NCBI RefSeq assembly: GCF_014654205.1
Contig: NZ_BNAW01000038.1
Span: 23,689 to 87,688 of the forward strand
Source of the DNA: Amycolatopsis bullii
Lineage (GTDB): Bacteria; Actinomycetota; Actinomycetes; Mycobacteriales; Pseudonocardiaceae
Length of the DNA stretch: 64,000 nucleotides
Reading direction: 5' to 3'
Positions 24,580 through 32,939 of the stretch are shown here, in pieces. Every line of letters starts with the position of its first letter. The first letter of the stretch is position 1. The translations under genes and the position numbers were made by a program. The notes under the pieces were generated by a model that worked only from the letters and a program-made list of their open reading frames with translations, had not been told where the DNA came from and ran no database searches.

Positions 24580-25653
24580 ATGCGAGTGCTCGTGATCGGC
24601 AGCGGAATCGGCGGCGCGGCGACGGCCTGGCACCTCGCGGGCCGCGGCGCGGAAGTGATCGTGGCCGACGCGGCCCGCCCGGGGACGGCGACCGAAGCCG
24701 GCGCCGGCATCGTCAGCCCGTGGACATCGCAGTGGGACGACGCGCTGTACCCGCTCGCGGCGGCGGCCGCCCGGTACTACCGGGAGTTCACCGCGGAGCT
24801 GGAAGGTTCGTCGTTCGAGGTGGTCGGCGGCATGGTGGTTTCGGCCGACGACGCGGAACTGGCCGAGGCACACGAGCGGCTGACGTCCCGGGCGGCGGAC
24901 GCGCCCGAGATCGGCGAGGTCCGGCGCCTCGACCCGGCGCAGGCCCGCGAGCTGTTCCCGGCACTGGCGCCCGGGCTGGGCGCGGTGCACTTCGCGGGCG
25001 CCGGCCGCGTCGACGGCCACCTGCTGCGCCGTGCCCTGTTGGCGGCCGCCGAGCGCCGGGGCGCGAAGTTCGCCGAGGGCGAGGTCGCCTTCCGCGCGGA
25101 CGGCACGGTCGCGGGCCCGGACGGTCCCCTGGAAGCGGACAGCGTGGTGGTGGCGGCCGGCGCGTGGAGCCGCGAACTGCTGGCCCCGCTGGGCATCGAC
25201 CTGCCGGTGACGCCGCACCGCGGCCAGATCAGCCACTTCGACCTGCCGGGCACGGAGACGGCGGCGTGGCCGGTGGTCCTGCCGCGGCCCGGCAGCCACT
25301 ACCTCCTGGCCTTCGGTGGCGGCCGGGTGGTGGCGGGCGCGACGCGCGAGGCGGACGCGGGCTTCGACTACCGCGTCACGGCGGCTGGGCAGCGTGAGGT
25401 GCTGGACAACGCGCTGGCGGTGGCACCGGGCCTGGCGGACGCCACCCTCGCGGAGACCCGGGTCGGCTTCCGCCCGGGCACACCGGACGGTCTCCCGGTG
25501 CTGGGTTCGATCAGGCCGGGCTTGGCGGTGTCGACGGGCTTCGGCGCGGGCGGGCTGACGAACGCGCCCTTCGCGGGAAAGCTGGTCGCGGCGGTGGCGC
25601 TGGGGGAGGACCCGGGCTTCGACCTGAGCCCGTTCGCCCCGGACCGGTTCTGA
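24580..25653 (+). CDS. FAD-dependent oxidoreductase (DadA/glycine-oxidase-like)
   Basis: This 357-residue protein has the N-terminal FAD motif VLVIGSGIGGAATAWHLAGRG and the DAO-family C-terminal motif RPGTPDGLPVLGSIRPGLAVSTGFGAGGLTNAP, typical of D-amino-acid dehydrogenases, glycine oxidases and sarcosine-oxidase-like enzymes. It should deaminate or demethylate an amino acid; the substrate is not evident. The ATG at 24580 follows GGTGGGGGA. It is divergent from the SUFU gene and converges with a VOC gene 17 bp away. No thiO-type neighbours are present, so a thiamine role is not supported. Confidence 0.87.
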   Translation: MRVLVIGSGIGGAATAWHLAGRGAEVIVADAARPGTATEAGAGIVSPWTSQWDDALYPLAAAAARYYREFTAELEGSSFEVVGGMVVSADDAELAEAHERLTSRAADAPEIGEVRRLDPAQARELFPALAPGLGAVHFAGAGRVDGHLLRRALLAAAERRGAKFAEGEVAFRADGTVAGPDGPLEADSVVVAAGAWSRELLAPLGIDLPVTPHRGQISHFDLPGTETAAWPVVLPRPGSHYLLAFGGGRVVAGATREADAGFDYRVTAAGQREVLDNALAVAPGLADATLAETRVGFRPGTPDGLPVLGSIRPGLAVSTGFGAGGLTNAPFAGKLVAAVALGEDPGFDLSPFAPDRF

Positions 25654-25670
25654 CGGAGTCCCGGCCCTCG

Positions 25671-26066
25671 CTAGCGGTCGTGGTGGCAGACGGCTTCCAG
25701 CTTGAGGCCGAACGGGTCGAGCCAGAACAGCGCGAAGTAGGGCGGCGGGTACTGCGGGAAGTCCTGCGGCTCGTGCAGCACCGCGTCCCCGGTCGAGCGG
25801 ACGTGGTCGTGCACGGCGTGGACGGCCGCGCGGGTCTTGACCATGAACGCCAGGTGCTGCAGCCCCGTCCGTTCCGCGCGGTGGACACCGCCGTCGGTCG
25901 CCGGGTAGAAGAACAGGAACGTGCCCGGCTTGCCGCCCGCAGGCCGGTACGCGAACTGGTCGCCGGCGCTCAGGAACGGCTCGAAGCCGACCAGCGGCAT
26001 CAGAGCGTCGTAGTACCGCTTGGCCGCGCCGAGGTCCGGCACGTTGATCCCCAGGTGACCGAGCAC
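25671..26066 (-). CDS. VOC family (glyoxalase-fold) protein
   Basis: This 131-residue protein has the characteristic start MLGHLGINVPDLGAAKRYYDALMPLVGF and end PYFALFWLDPFGLKLEAVCHH of single-domain VOC proteins. His4, the central LQHLAF His and the C-terminal Glu could be the metal ligands. The reaction is unknown. It lies 28 nt downstream of yaaA on the same strand and may be co-transcribed with it. Confidence 0.87.
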   Translation of the reverse strand: MLGHLGINVPDLGAAKRYYDALMPLVGFEPFLSAGDQFAYRPAGGKPGTFLFFYPATDGGVHRAERTGLQHLAFMVKTRAAVHAVHDHVRSTGDAVLHEPQDFPQYPPPYFALFWLDPFGLKLEAVCHHDR

Positions 26067-26094
26067 ACCCCGACCTTAACCGGCCTCCGGCCCG

Positions 26095-26841
26095 TCAGCC
26101 CTCGGTGACCAGCTCCAGCGCGTGCTCGCCGGTGCGCTCGACCACCAGGCCGGCCTTGGTGATCACCTTGGCCAACTGGTCCACAGTGGACGGCTCGGCC
26201 CGGGTGGCCGCCAGCACGTGCGCCAGCCGTCCCTTGTACGCCTTGTTGAAGTGGCTGACCGTGACGCGCTCGCCGCGGGCGTTCTCCGTCACCACGCGGA
26301 CCGTCACCGCGTCCGGGCGCAGCTTCGCGAACGCCGAGTACGTCCCCGAGCGCAGGTCGACCACCAGGCCCTCCACCTCCCGCAGCACCGGCTCGAGGAC
26401 CGGCTTCCACAGCCCGCGGACGGTGCCCAGCGCCGGCAGCGAGTTGCCGCCCGAGAGGCGGTACGCCGGGATCGGGTCGGTCGCCGACACCACGCCGAAC
26501 AGCGACGACGTCACCGCCAGCCGCCGGTGGGCCTTCTCCAGCCCCGCCTTCGTGAAGCTCTTCACGTCCAGCGCGTCGTACAGCACGCCGGTGTAGCGGC
26601 GCAGCGCCGGCATCGTCGGGGACGTCCACAGCTGCGCGTTGCGCGCCACCTCGCCCGCCTGCCGCTCGGTGATGCCGAGGGCCGCGATGCTCGCGGGGAC
26701 GTCGGCGGCCAGCTCGGCCAGCGCGTCGGCGAGCTTCGCGCGCGTCGAGTTCAGCTCGGGGAACGACAGCGCGTCGAGGTCGAGCGGGGCACCGCGGCCG
26801 CCGTCGGCCTTGGTCTCGGAAGGGGGGAGGAGCACCAGCAC
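26095..26841 (-). CDS. yaaA: YaaA/DUF328 peroxide-stress protein
   Basis: The 248-residue protein matches YaaA throughout: MLVLLPPSETKADGG at the start, MPALRRYTGVLYDALDVKSF in the middle and VSHFNKAYKGRLAHVLAATR near the end. In E. coli YaaA limits free iron during peroxide stress and protects DNA; the family also has a DNA-binding fold. It is longer than minimal in no respect. The near-palindrome GTCCACAGTGGAC lies inside it at 26179-26191. Start is the ATG at 26841, divergent from the acetyltransferase at 26897. Confidence 0.9.
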   Translation of the reverse strand: MLVLLPPSETKADGGRGAPLDLDALSFPELNSTRAKLADALAELAADVPASIAALGITERQAGEVARNAQLWTSPTMPALRRYTGVLYDALDVKSFTKAGLEKAHRRLAVTSSLFGVVSATDPIPAYRLSGGNSLPALGTVRGLWKPVLEPVLREVEGLVVDLRSGTYSAFAKLRPDAVTVRVVTENARGERVTVSHFNKAYKGRLAHVLAATRAEPSTVDQLAKVITKAGLVVERTGEHALELVTEG

Positions 26842-26896
26842 ACCGCGAGCGTAAATCGGGGTGCACCGGCGCCGCCGTCCGGCCTAGCCTCGCGGG

Positions 26897-27862
26897 ATGG
26901 ACCTGACCTGGCGCCCGCTGACCCTGGACGACGCTCCCGCCCTCGCCCGGCTCTACGCGGCGGCCGAGGAAGTCGACCGGACGGGTGAGCACTTCAGCGC
27001 GGAAGACCTCCGCGAGGAGCTGGCCGGCCCCAACGTCGACCTGGCCCGCGCCACCGTCGGCGCCTGGGCCGGCGACGACCTGGTCGGCTACGGCCTGGCC
27101 CGCCGCCGCGACGCCGCCGAACCGGTGCACATGATCCGGATCCAGTCGGTCGTGCAGCCGGACCACCGGACCGACGCCGTCGGCACTCACCTGGTCGAGT
27201 GGTTCGCGCGCACGAGCCGCGAGGTCCACGAGCGCGCCTTCCCGGGCGCGCCGCTCGAACTCCACCACGGCAGCCACCAGAACGAACGCTGGATCGCCGG
27301 CGTCCTCACCCGCGCGGGCTACACCCACCGCCGGACGATGGTCACCATGCGCGTCAGCCTCGCCGACCTGCCGCCACAGCCCCCGTTGCCGGACGGCATC
27401 GAGGCGGTGCCGTTCGGCTTCGAGCACGACCTCGCCGCCCTCGCCGCCCGCAACGACACCTTCGCCGGCCACTGGGGCAGCACGGTCTACGGGCCCGACG
27501 CCTGGCGCCACCTGGTCACCGGCTCGAAGGACTTCCGCCCGGACCTGTCGTTCCTCGTGCTCGACGGCGACAGTGACGGTGACAAGGTGCTGGCGTTCGT
27601 CCTCAGCCACCACTACGCGTCCGAAACCGAGGCGACGGGCATCCGCGAGCACTACGCCACCTGGGTGGGAACCCGGGCGGTGCTGCGCGGCCGCGGCGTC
27701 GCGTCCGGGCTGCTGGGGCACACGCTCCGCGCGGCGAAGAACGCGGGATTCGACCGGTCCGCCCTCAACGTCGACGTCGACAATGCGCACCGCGCGCTGG
27801 GTGTTTACGAACGGTGCGGATATCGCGTCGACGACGAATGGCACGTGTACGTGCTGTCCTGA
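26897..27862 (+). CDS. Tandem GNAT acetyltransferase (MshD-like architecture)
   Basis: This 321-residue protein contains two GNAT modules. The N-terminal one (residues 1-150, MDLTWRPLTLDDAPALARLY) is degenerate. The C-terminal one (160-321) has an acetyl-CoA loop in TRAVLRGRGVASGLLGHTL and the terminal GFDRSALNVDVDNAHRALG, YERCGYRVD. The layout resembles mycothiol synthase, but MshD-specific residues cannot be verified here, so general GNAT is safer. Start is the ATG at 26897. It precedes the Scr1-type regulator at 27918 with a 55-bp gap. Confidence 0.85.
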   Translation: MDLTWRPLTLDDAPALARLYAAAEEVDRTGEHFSAEDLREELAGPNVDLARATVGAWAGDDLVGYGLARRRDAAEPVHMIRIQSVVQPDHRTDAVGTHLVEWFARTSREVHERAFPGAPLELHHGSHQNERWIAGVLTRAGYTHRRTMVTMRVSLADLPPQPPLPDGIEAVPFGFEHDLAALAARNDTFAGHWGSTVYGPDAWRHLVTGSKDFRPDLSFLVLDGDSDGDKVLAFVLSHHYASETEATGIREHYATWVGTRAVLRGRGVASGLLGHTLRAAKNAGFDRSALNVDVDNAHRALGVYERCGYRVDDEWHVYVLS

Positions 27863-27917
27863 ATGTGGGACGCCCCACCGCCGATCGGGGAATGGACGGC
27901 ATTCGTACCATCACGAC

Positions 27918-28751
27918 ATGAAGCCGACTTCCACCTCGCCCGGTTCGAGGGCATTGGCCGCTTCGCTGCGTGAAGTGCGGGTAGCGCGGGGAAAAGGGCT
28001 GCGCGAACTCGCCCGGATGGTCCGGATTCTGCCGCAGTTGCTGTCGGCGTGGGAAAAGGGACAGCGGGTGCCGCAGCCCGAGGACGTGGCGAGGTTGCTG
28101 GGCGCGCTGCGGGTCGACGACGTGACCTACGACCGCATGATGCGCCTGGCCAGGCACGCCCGCGACGACAACTGGCTCGACTCGAACCCGTCGGACCTGC
28201 CGCCCGCGCTGAGCGGGATCGTCGAGTACGAGCGCACCGCCACCCGCATCACGATGTGGTCGCTGGCGGTGTTGCCGGGAATCTTGCAAACGCCGGATTA
28301 TGCCCGCGATGTGCTGACCAATGCCGAGATCGGCCTGGCGCAAGCCGACGCGATGCTGGTGGCGCGGCTGGAGCGCCAGCGGATCCTGGTGAAGCCGGAA
28401 CCGGTCCGGCTGACCGCATTCCTCGGCGAAATGGCGATCCGCGAGCAGATCGGCAGCGCCGAGATCATGTCCGATCAGATGGACCACCTGACCCGGGTGG
28501 CCGATCTTCCCAATGTCTCGCTGCGGATAGTGCCGCGGAACATCGGTTATCACCCCGGGCTGATCGGCCCGTTTGTCCTGTATGAATTCGGTTCTCTGCC
28601 GCCCATCGTGCACCTGGAAAGTTCCCATGCCACCGCATTCCTGCACGATGAAGATGTTGTCCGCGACTACCGGCGCCAGGCTAAGATCTTGGCTAACAGG
28701 GCGTTGAGCGAAGACGCCACCCGGGACCTGTTCCGGGAGGTCGCACGATAA
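27918..28751 (+). CDS. Scr1-type XRE regulator (DUF5753)
   Basis: The 277-residue protein has an N-terminal XRE helix-turn-helix (residues 10-65, LRELARMVRILPQLLSAWEK and RVPQPEDVARLLGAL) followed by the roughly 180-residue DUF5753/Scr1 domain (AVLPGILQTPDYARDVL, SDQMDHLTRVADLPNVSLRI, FVLYEFGSLPPIVHLES). Such proteins are abundant in filamentous actinobacteria and are paired with a small DUF397 protein; BldB/WhiJ-type systems act in developmental and antibiotic regulation. The partner gene follows 16 nt later at 28768. The ATG at 27918 starts the family N-terminus. Confidence 0.92.
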   Translation: MKPTSTSPGSRALAASLREVRVARGKGLRELARMVRILPQLLSAWEKGQRVPQPEDVARLLGALRVDDVTYDRMMRLARHARDDNWLDSNPSDLPPALSGIVEYERTATRITMWSLAVLPGILQTPDYARDVLTNAEIGLAQADAMLVARLERQRILVKPEPVRLTAFLGEMAIREQIGSAEIMSDQMDHLTRVADLPNVSLRIVPRNIGYHPGLIGPFVLYEFGSLPPIVHLESSHATAFLHDEDVVRDYRRQAKILANRALSEDATRDLFREVAR

Positions 28752-28767
28752 CCCGGGAGGCTGTCGC

Positions 28768-28938
28768 ATGGAGAACGTCACCTGGCGCAAGTCGAGCTAC
28801 AGCGGTGGCCAATCCGAGTGCGTCGAGGTGAAGCTCGATCGCTCGATCGCCATCCGGGACACGAAGGCCCGGGAGCACGGGGAACTGACCGTCTCCCGCG
28901 CCGCGTGGGCCGCCGCCGTCAGCTCTCTACGACGTTGA
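28768..28938 (+). CDS. DUF397 small partner protein of the Scr1 regulator
   Basis: This 56-residue protein fits DUF397: MENVTWRKSSYSGGQSECVE at the start (W-RKSSYS is the signature), IAIRDTKAREHG in the middle and TVSRAAWAAAVSSL at the end. DUF397 proteins are thought to modulate their adjacent XRE/Scr1 regulators, in WhiJ-like pairs. The ATG at 28768 has GGGAGG 8 nt upstream. It overlaps by 20 bp with the convergent hydroxyacid dehydrogenase gene, whose stop lies inside it. Confidence 0.9.
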   Translation: MENVTWRKSSYSGGQSECVEVKLDRSIAIRDTKAREHGELTVSRAAWAAAVSSLRR

Positions 28939-29821
28939 GCAGCTCCTCACCCTTCACGTATCTCCGCAACTGCTCTGCCACCAGCTTCTTCGCGCGCGGA
29001 TAGAACGACGCCGATCCGCCCGCGATGTGCGGGGTGATCACCACGCCCGGCACCGTCCACAGTAGATGGTCCGCGGGCAGTGGCTCCGGTTCCACGACGT
29101 CGAGACCGGCGCGGAGGCGCCCGGTGCTCGTCTGGGCGAGCAGCGCTTCCGTGTCGATCGCCGTGCCGCGGCCGACGTTGATCACCAGGGCGTCGTCGGG
29201 CAGGGCGGCCAGCTCGGCCGGGCCGATGAGACCTCGCGTGGCCGGGGTGTCGGGCAGGACCAGCACCACGATGTCGGCCTCGGGCAGCAGCGCCGGCAGT
29301 TCGGCGACCCCGTGGACCTCCTGGTCCGGACGGGGGCGGCTCGCCACCCTCGTCACCACGGCCTCGGCGGCGACGAGCTGGCGCTCGATGGCCTGCCCGA
29401 TGGAGCCGTACCCGACCAGGAGCACCCGGCTGTCGGCCAGCGACCGGGTGTGCTCGCGCGCCCACTCGCCGCGTGCCTGCTGCGCGAACCACCGGGGCAG
29501 GTCCCGCTGCGCCGCGTGGATGAGCGCGAGGGCGTGCTCGGCGACGCTCAGGTCGTGCAGCCCGCGGCCGTTCGCCAGCCGCACGCCGCCGGGCAGCAGC
29601 GGCACGAGCGTCTCGACCCCGGCCGACAGCGACTGCACCACCCGCAGCGACGGCAGTTCCCCGATCAGCTTCGGCGGCTCCGGCCCGCGGTCGTAGGGCA
29701 GCACGTAGACCTCGACGTCGCCGAGGTTCGCCGGAGGGGCGCCGACGCCGTCGTAGTACGCGGCGCCGAGCTCCTCCGGCACGTCGATGTCGGTCCACGG
29801 CAGCAGTACGCGAGCGCTCAT
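28919..29821 (-). CDS. D-isomer-specific 2-hydroxyacid dehydrogenase
   Basis: The 300-residue protein has the NAD-binding motif VLLVGYGSIGQAIERQL and the catalytic set of the family: Arg in VINVGRGTAIDTEALL, Glu in LDVVEPEPLPADHLLW and His in VITPHIAGGS. It should reduce a 2-oxoacid or oxidise a D-hydroxyacid; the substrate is not evident (glyoxylate/hydroxypyruvate reductase-like). The N-terminal half is divergent. The 3' end overlaps the convergent DUF397 gene by 20 bp. It lies 53 bp downstream of a VOC gene on the same strand. Confidence 0.9.
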   Translation of the reverse strand: MSARVLLPWTDIDVPEELGAAYYDGVGAPPANLGDVEVYVLPYDRGPEPPKLIGELPSLRVVQSLSAGVETLVPLLPGGVRLANGRGLHDLSVAEHALALIHAAQRDLPRWFAQQARGEWAREHTRSLADSRVLLVGYGSIGQAIERQLVAAEAVVTRVASRPRPDQEVHGVAELPALLPEADIVVLVLPDTPATRGLIGPAELAALPDDALVINVGRGTAIDTEALLAQTSTGRLRAGLDVVEPEPLPADHLLWTVPGVVITPHIAGGSASFYPRAKKLVAEQLRRYVKGEELLNVVES

Positions 29822-29874
29822 GCCGCCTTTCTACCCGCTACCGCGGGCAGCAACCGGGCGAAACTGCTCAGCTC

Positions 29875-30228
29875 TCAGTGCACCCCCGCCGACACGCAGA
29901 ACTCGTTGCCCTCCGGATCGGTCAGCACCGTCCACGCCAGGCCCGGCACCTCGTGCTCCGCCACCTCCTTCGCGCCCAGCCCCACCAGCCGCTTCACCTC
30001 CGCCAAGCGATCGTCGCCGCCGAAGTCGACGTGGACCCGGTTCTTGCCCGCCCTCGGCTCCGGCACGCGTTGCAGCGCCAGGGGCAGCCCGCCCTCCGGC
30101 GGCGCGAGGATGAGGAACTCGCCCTCGTAGTCCTGCGCCACCGTCGTGCCCAGCGCCGCCGTCCAGAACCGCGCCAGCCCCCGCGGGTCCGCGCAGTCGA
30201 TCGTGATCATGCCCATGTGGATCGCCAT
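29875..30228 (-). CDS. VOC family (glyoxalase-fold) protein
   Basis: This 117-residue single-domain protein resembles the YycE/PhnB-type glyoxalase-like proteins of actinobacteria (MGMITIDCADPRGLARFWTAAL, ending WTVLTDPEGNEFCV). Alternating beta strands and the terminal DPEGNEFCV motif are typical. The function is unknown. It may be co-transcribed with the dehydrogenase gene downstream on the same strand. It is divergent from proS. Confidence 0.87.
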   Translation of the reverse strand: MAIHMGMITIDCADPRGLARFWTAALGTTVAQDYEGEFLILAPPEGGLPLALQRVPEPRAGKNRVHVDFGGDDRLAEVKRLVGLGAKEVAEHEVPGLAWTVLTDPEGNEFCVSAGVH

Positions 30229-30351
30229 GCCACGAAGCTAGCGGGCACCACCGACAAAAACGGGCCGCCGAGTAACCCGTTGGAGTCACGGCGGGGGGAT
30301 TGACTACCCTGAGCGGGACTTTCACACCCGCCCGGCGCAGGGAGCCCCGCA

Positions 30352-32100
30352 GTGATCACCAGGACTTCGTCGTTGTTCCTTCGCACGTTGCGCGAGGATC
30401 CGGCGGACGCCGAGGTACCGAGCCACCGGCTCCTGGTACGTGCCGGCTACGTCCGCCGGGTCGCCCCGGGCGGGTACTCCTGGCTGCCGCTCGGCCTGCG
30501 CGTGCTGCGCCGCATCGAGGCCGTCGTCCGCGAGGAGATGAACGCCATCGGCGCGCAGGAGATCCAGTTCCCCGCGCTGCTGCCGAAGGAGCCCTACGAG
30601 GCCACCGGCCGCTGGACCGAGTACGGCGACGGCCTCTTCCGCCTCAAGGACCGCAAGGGCGCCGACTACCTTCTCGGCCCGACGCACGAGGAGCTCTTCG
30701 CGCTGACCGTGAAGGGCGAGTACAGCTCGTACCGCGACTACCCGGTCACGCTGTACCAGATCCAGACCAAGTACCGCGACGAAGCGCGCCCCCGCGCCGG
30801 CATCCTGCGCGGCCGCGAGTTCGTCATGAAGGACTCCTACTCCTTCGACCTCGACGACGACGGCCTCGCGCGCTCCTACCAGGCCCACCGCGACGCCTAC
30901 ACCAAGTTGTTCGACCGCCTCGGCCTCGAGTACGTCGTCGTGAAGGCGACGTCGGGCGCCATGGGCGGCTCGGCGTCCGAGGAGTTCCTCGCGGTCGCCG
31001 AAACGGGCGAGGACACCTACGTCCGCAGCACCGAGTCCGGGTACGCGGCGAACGTCGAGGCCGTCGTCACGCCCGCGCCGCCCGCGCAGCCGATCGAGGG
31101 CCGCCCCGAGGCGCAGGTGCACCACACGCCGAACACGCCCACCATCGACACGCTCGTCGACTTCCTCAACAACGCCGGCCTGGGCCGCACGTTCACCGCC
31201 GCGGACACGCTGAAGAACGTCATGCTCAAGACGCGCCAGCCGGGCTCGGACGAGTGGACGCTCGTCTGCGTCGCCGTCCCGGGCGACCGCGAAGTGGACA
31301 TGAAGCGCCTCGAAGCGTCGCTGGAGCCGGCCGAGGTCGCGCTGCTCGACGAGGCCGACTTCGCGAAGAACCCGTTCCTCGTCAAGGGCTACATCGGCCC
31401 GAAGGCGCTGCAGGACAACGGCGTGCGCTACCTCGCCGACCCGCGGATCGTCCCCGGCACCGCCTGGGTCACCGGGGCCGACAAGGTCGACCACCACGTC
31501 GTCGACCTGCTGGCCGGCCGCGACTTCACCCCGGACGGCACCATCGAGGCCGCCGAGGTCCGCGAGGGCGACGCGTCGCCGGACGGGCACGGCACCCTGG
31601 TCGCCGCGCGCGGTATCGAGATCGGGCACATCTTCCAGCTCGGGCGCAAGTACACCGACGCCTTCGAGGTCGACGCGCTCGGCCCCGACTCGAAGCCGAT
31701 CCGGATCACCATGGGCTCCTACGGCGTCGGCGTCTCGCGGCTGGTCGGCGTGCTCGCCGAGCAGAACCACGACGACCTCGGCCTGATCTGGCCGCGGGTG
31801 GTCTCGCCGTTCGACGTGCACATCGTCATCGCGGGCAAGGACGAGACGGTCGCGGCCGGCGCCGAGAAGATCGCCGCCGAGCTGGACGCGGCCGGCGTCG
31901 AGGTCATCCTCGACGACCGCAAGGCGACCCCGGGGGTCAAGTTCGCGGACGCGGAGCTGGTCGGCGTGCCGACCATCCTGGTCGTCGGGCGCGGCCTGGC
32001 CAACGGCGTCGTCGAGGTCAAGGACCGGCGTTCGGGCGAGCGCGAGGAGATCGCGGTCGACGCCGTCGTCGAGCACCTGGTCAAGCTCGTCCGCTCCTGA
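30352..32100 (+). CDS. proS: Prolyl-tRNA synthetase (bacterial type)
   Basis: This 582-residue class II synthetase charges tRNA-Pro. Landmarks: VPSHRLLVRAGYVRRVAPGG near the N-terminus, motif 2 around TKYRDEARPRAGILRGREFVMKD, the inserted YbaK-like editing domain (about residues 225-390), motif 3 in TMGSYGVGVSRLVGVL and a C-terminal anticodon-binding domain (FDVHIVIAGKDE onwards). The editing insert is characteristic of the bacterial long form. The GTG at 30352 follows AGGGAG. Its last base overlaps the first base of the next gene (TGATG). In mycobacteria proS is also near mtr, from memory. Confidence 0.96.
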   Translation: MITRTSSLFLRTLREDPADAEVPSHRLLVRAGYVRRVAPGGYSWLPLGLRVLRRIEAVVREEMNAIGAQEIQFPALLPKEPYEATGRWTEYGDGLFRLKDRKGADYLLGPTHEELFALTVKGEYSSYRDYPVTLYQIQTKYRDEARPRAGILRGREFVMKDSYSFDLDDDGLARSYQAHRDAYTKLFDRLGLEYVVVKATSGAMGGSASEEFLAVAETGEDTYVRSTESGYAANVEAVVTPAPPAQPIEGRPEAQVHHTPNTPTIDTLVDFLNNAGLGRTFTAADTLKNVMLKTRQPGSDEWTLVCVAVPGDREVDMKRLEASLEPAEVALLDEADFAKNPFLVKGYIGPKALQDNGVRYLADPRIVPGTAWVTGADKVDHHVVDLLAGRDFTPDGTIEAAEVREGDASPDGHGTLVAARGIEIGHIFQLGRKYTDAFEVDALGPDSKPIRITMGSYGVGVSRLVGVLAEQNHDDLGLIWPRVVSPFDVHIVIAGKDETVAAGAEKIAAELDAAGVEVILDDRKATPGVKFADAELVGVPTILVVGRGLANGVVEVKDRRSGEREEIAVDAVVEHLVKLVRS

Positions 32101-32930
32101 TGGGTGTGTTCTCCCGGCGCTCCGAAGACCCGGCGCCGGGGTATGAGGACAACGCGGCGCTTCGCGGGTTCGGCGGTTACGAACCCGCGGACGCGCCGCG
32201 CGCCCAGCCGAAGCGCATCCGCGCGAGGCCGAAGCCGCTGAAGTGGCGGCGGGCGCCGTGGTTCGGCCTGGTGTTCATCGCCCTGGTCGCGGGCGTGCTG
32301 AACGCGCTGGGCGTCGGCAAGCAGCACCCGGCGTCCTCTTCGCCGCCGCCCGCGCCGGTGGTGGTGACGCCTTCGCCGCGCGCGGCGGTGCCGGCGGCGG
32401 TCGCGGGGTGGCAGTCCGTGGCGGGCCGCGACGGCTCGTACGCCTACGACGTCCCGCCGAACTGGGAGCCGTCGCCCGGCACGCAGCACGGCTGGGACGG
32501 GATCCGGCTCATCACGAGCGCGTTCCTGGCCAAGTGCGGCGGCGCGGGCGTGACGACCGAGCCGCTGACGGACCTCGACGCGGCAGCCCGCAAGGCGGCG
32601 ACGGACCTGGCCACGGCCGCGTACGGCGGATCACCCCAGGTCGGCCCGGGTGCGGACGCGCAGGTCACGAAGGCCGACGGCACGGCGATTCCCGCTCGGG
32701 TCGTGGTCGCCGAGGTGACGCCGGCGGCACCCGGGGAGTGCGCGACCCGGCACGCCGCGGTGGCGACGCTGGCTTTCGGCGGGAATTCGGGGACGTCCGG
32801 CGTGGTGGTGGCCTACGCGGACAGCGACCGTTCCGCGCGCGAGGAACTGGAGCGGATCGTGCGCAGCTACCGGTTCGTCCCGGTAGCGGCCCGCAGCACG
32901 ACCACTCCGCCACCCACCACCTACCGCTGA
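32100..32930 (+). CDS. Membrane-anchored protein of unknown function
   Basis: The 276-residue protein has an N-terminal cytosolic, Arg/Lys-rich region (residues 1-52), one membrane segment (WFGLVFIALVAGVLNALGVG, about 55-74), a Pro/Ser-rich stalk and an extracytoplasmic domain of about 180 residues with two or three Cys (AFLAKCGGAG, APGECATRH), perhaps a disulfide. Its ATG overlaps the proS stop by one base, so it is translationally coupled to proS. No known enzyme motif is visible. Its last four codons and stop lie in the 22-bp repeat that recurs at 35450. The last 10 bp overlap the end of the convergent MFS gene. Confidence 0.75.
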   Translation: MGVFSRRSEDPAPGYEDNAALRGFGGYEPADAPRAQPKRIRARPKPLKWRRAPWFGLVFIALVAGVLNALGVGKQHPASSSPPPAPVVVTPSPRAAVPAAVAGWQSVAGRDGSYAYDVPPNWEPSPGTQHGWDGIRLITSAFLAKCGGAGVTTEPLTDLDAAARKAATDLATAAYGGSPQVGPGADAQVTKADGTAIPARVVVAEVTPAAPGECATRHAAVATLAFGGNSGTSGVVVAYADSDRSAREELERIVRSYRFVPVAARSTTTPPPTTYR

Positions 32931-32939
32931 TCGCCGGAA
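32918..32939. repeat. 22-bp direct repeat, left copy
   Basis: The sequence beginning CACCTACCGCTGATCGCC and ending GGAA is identical at 32918-32939 and 35450-35471. At both sites it contains the end of a plus-strand gene (…TYR then TGA), and on the minus strand of this copy it encodes the end of the MFS protein (GDQR then TAG). The two copies bracket exactly the MFS and citrate-synthase-like genes, a 2.5-kb module. This may mark insertion or duplication of the module by recombination. Confidence 0.75.
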
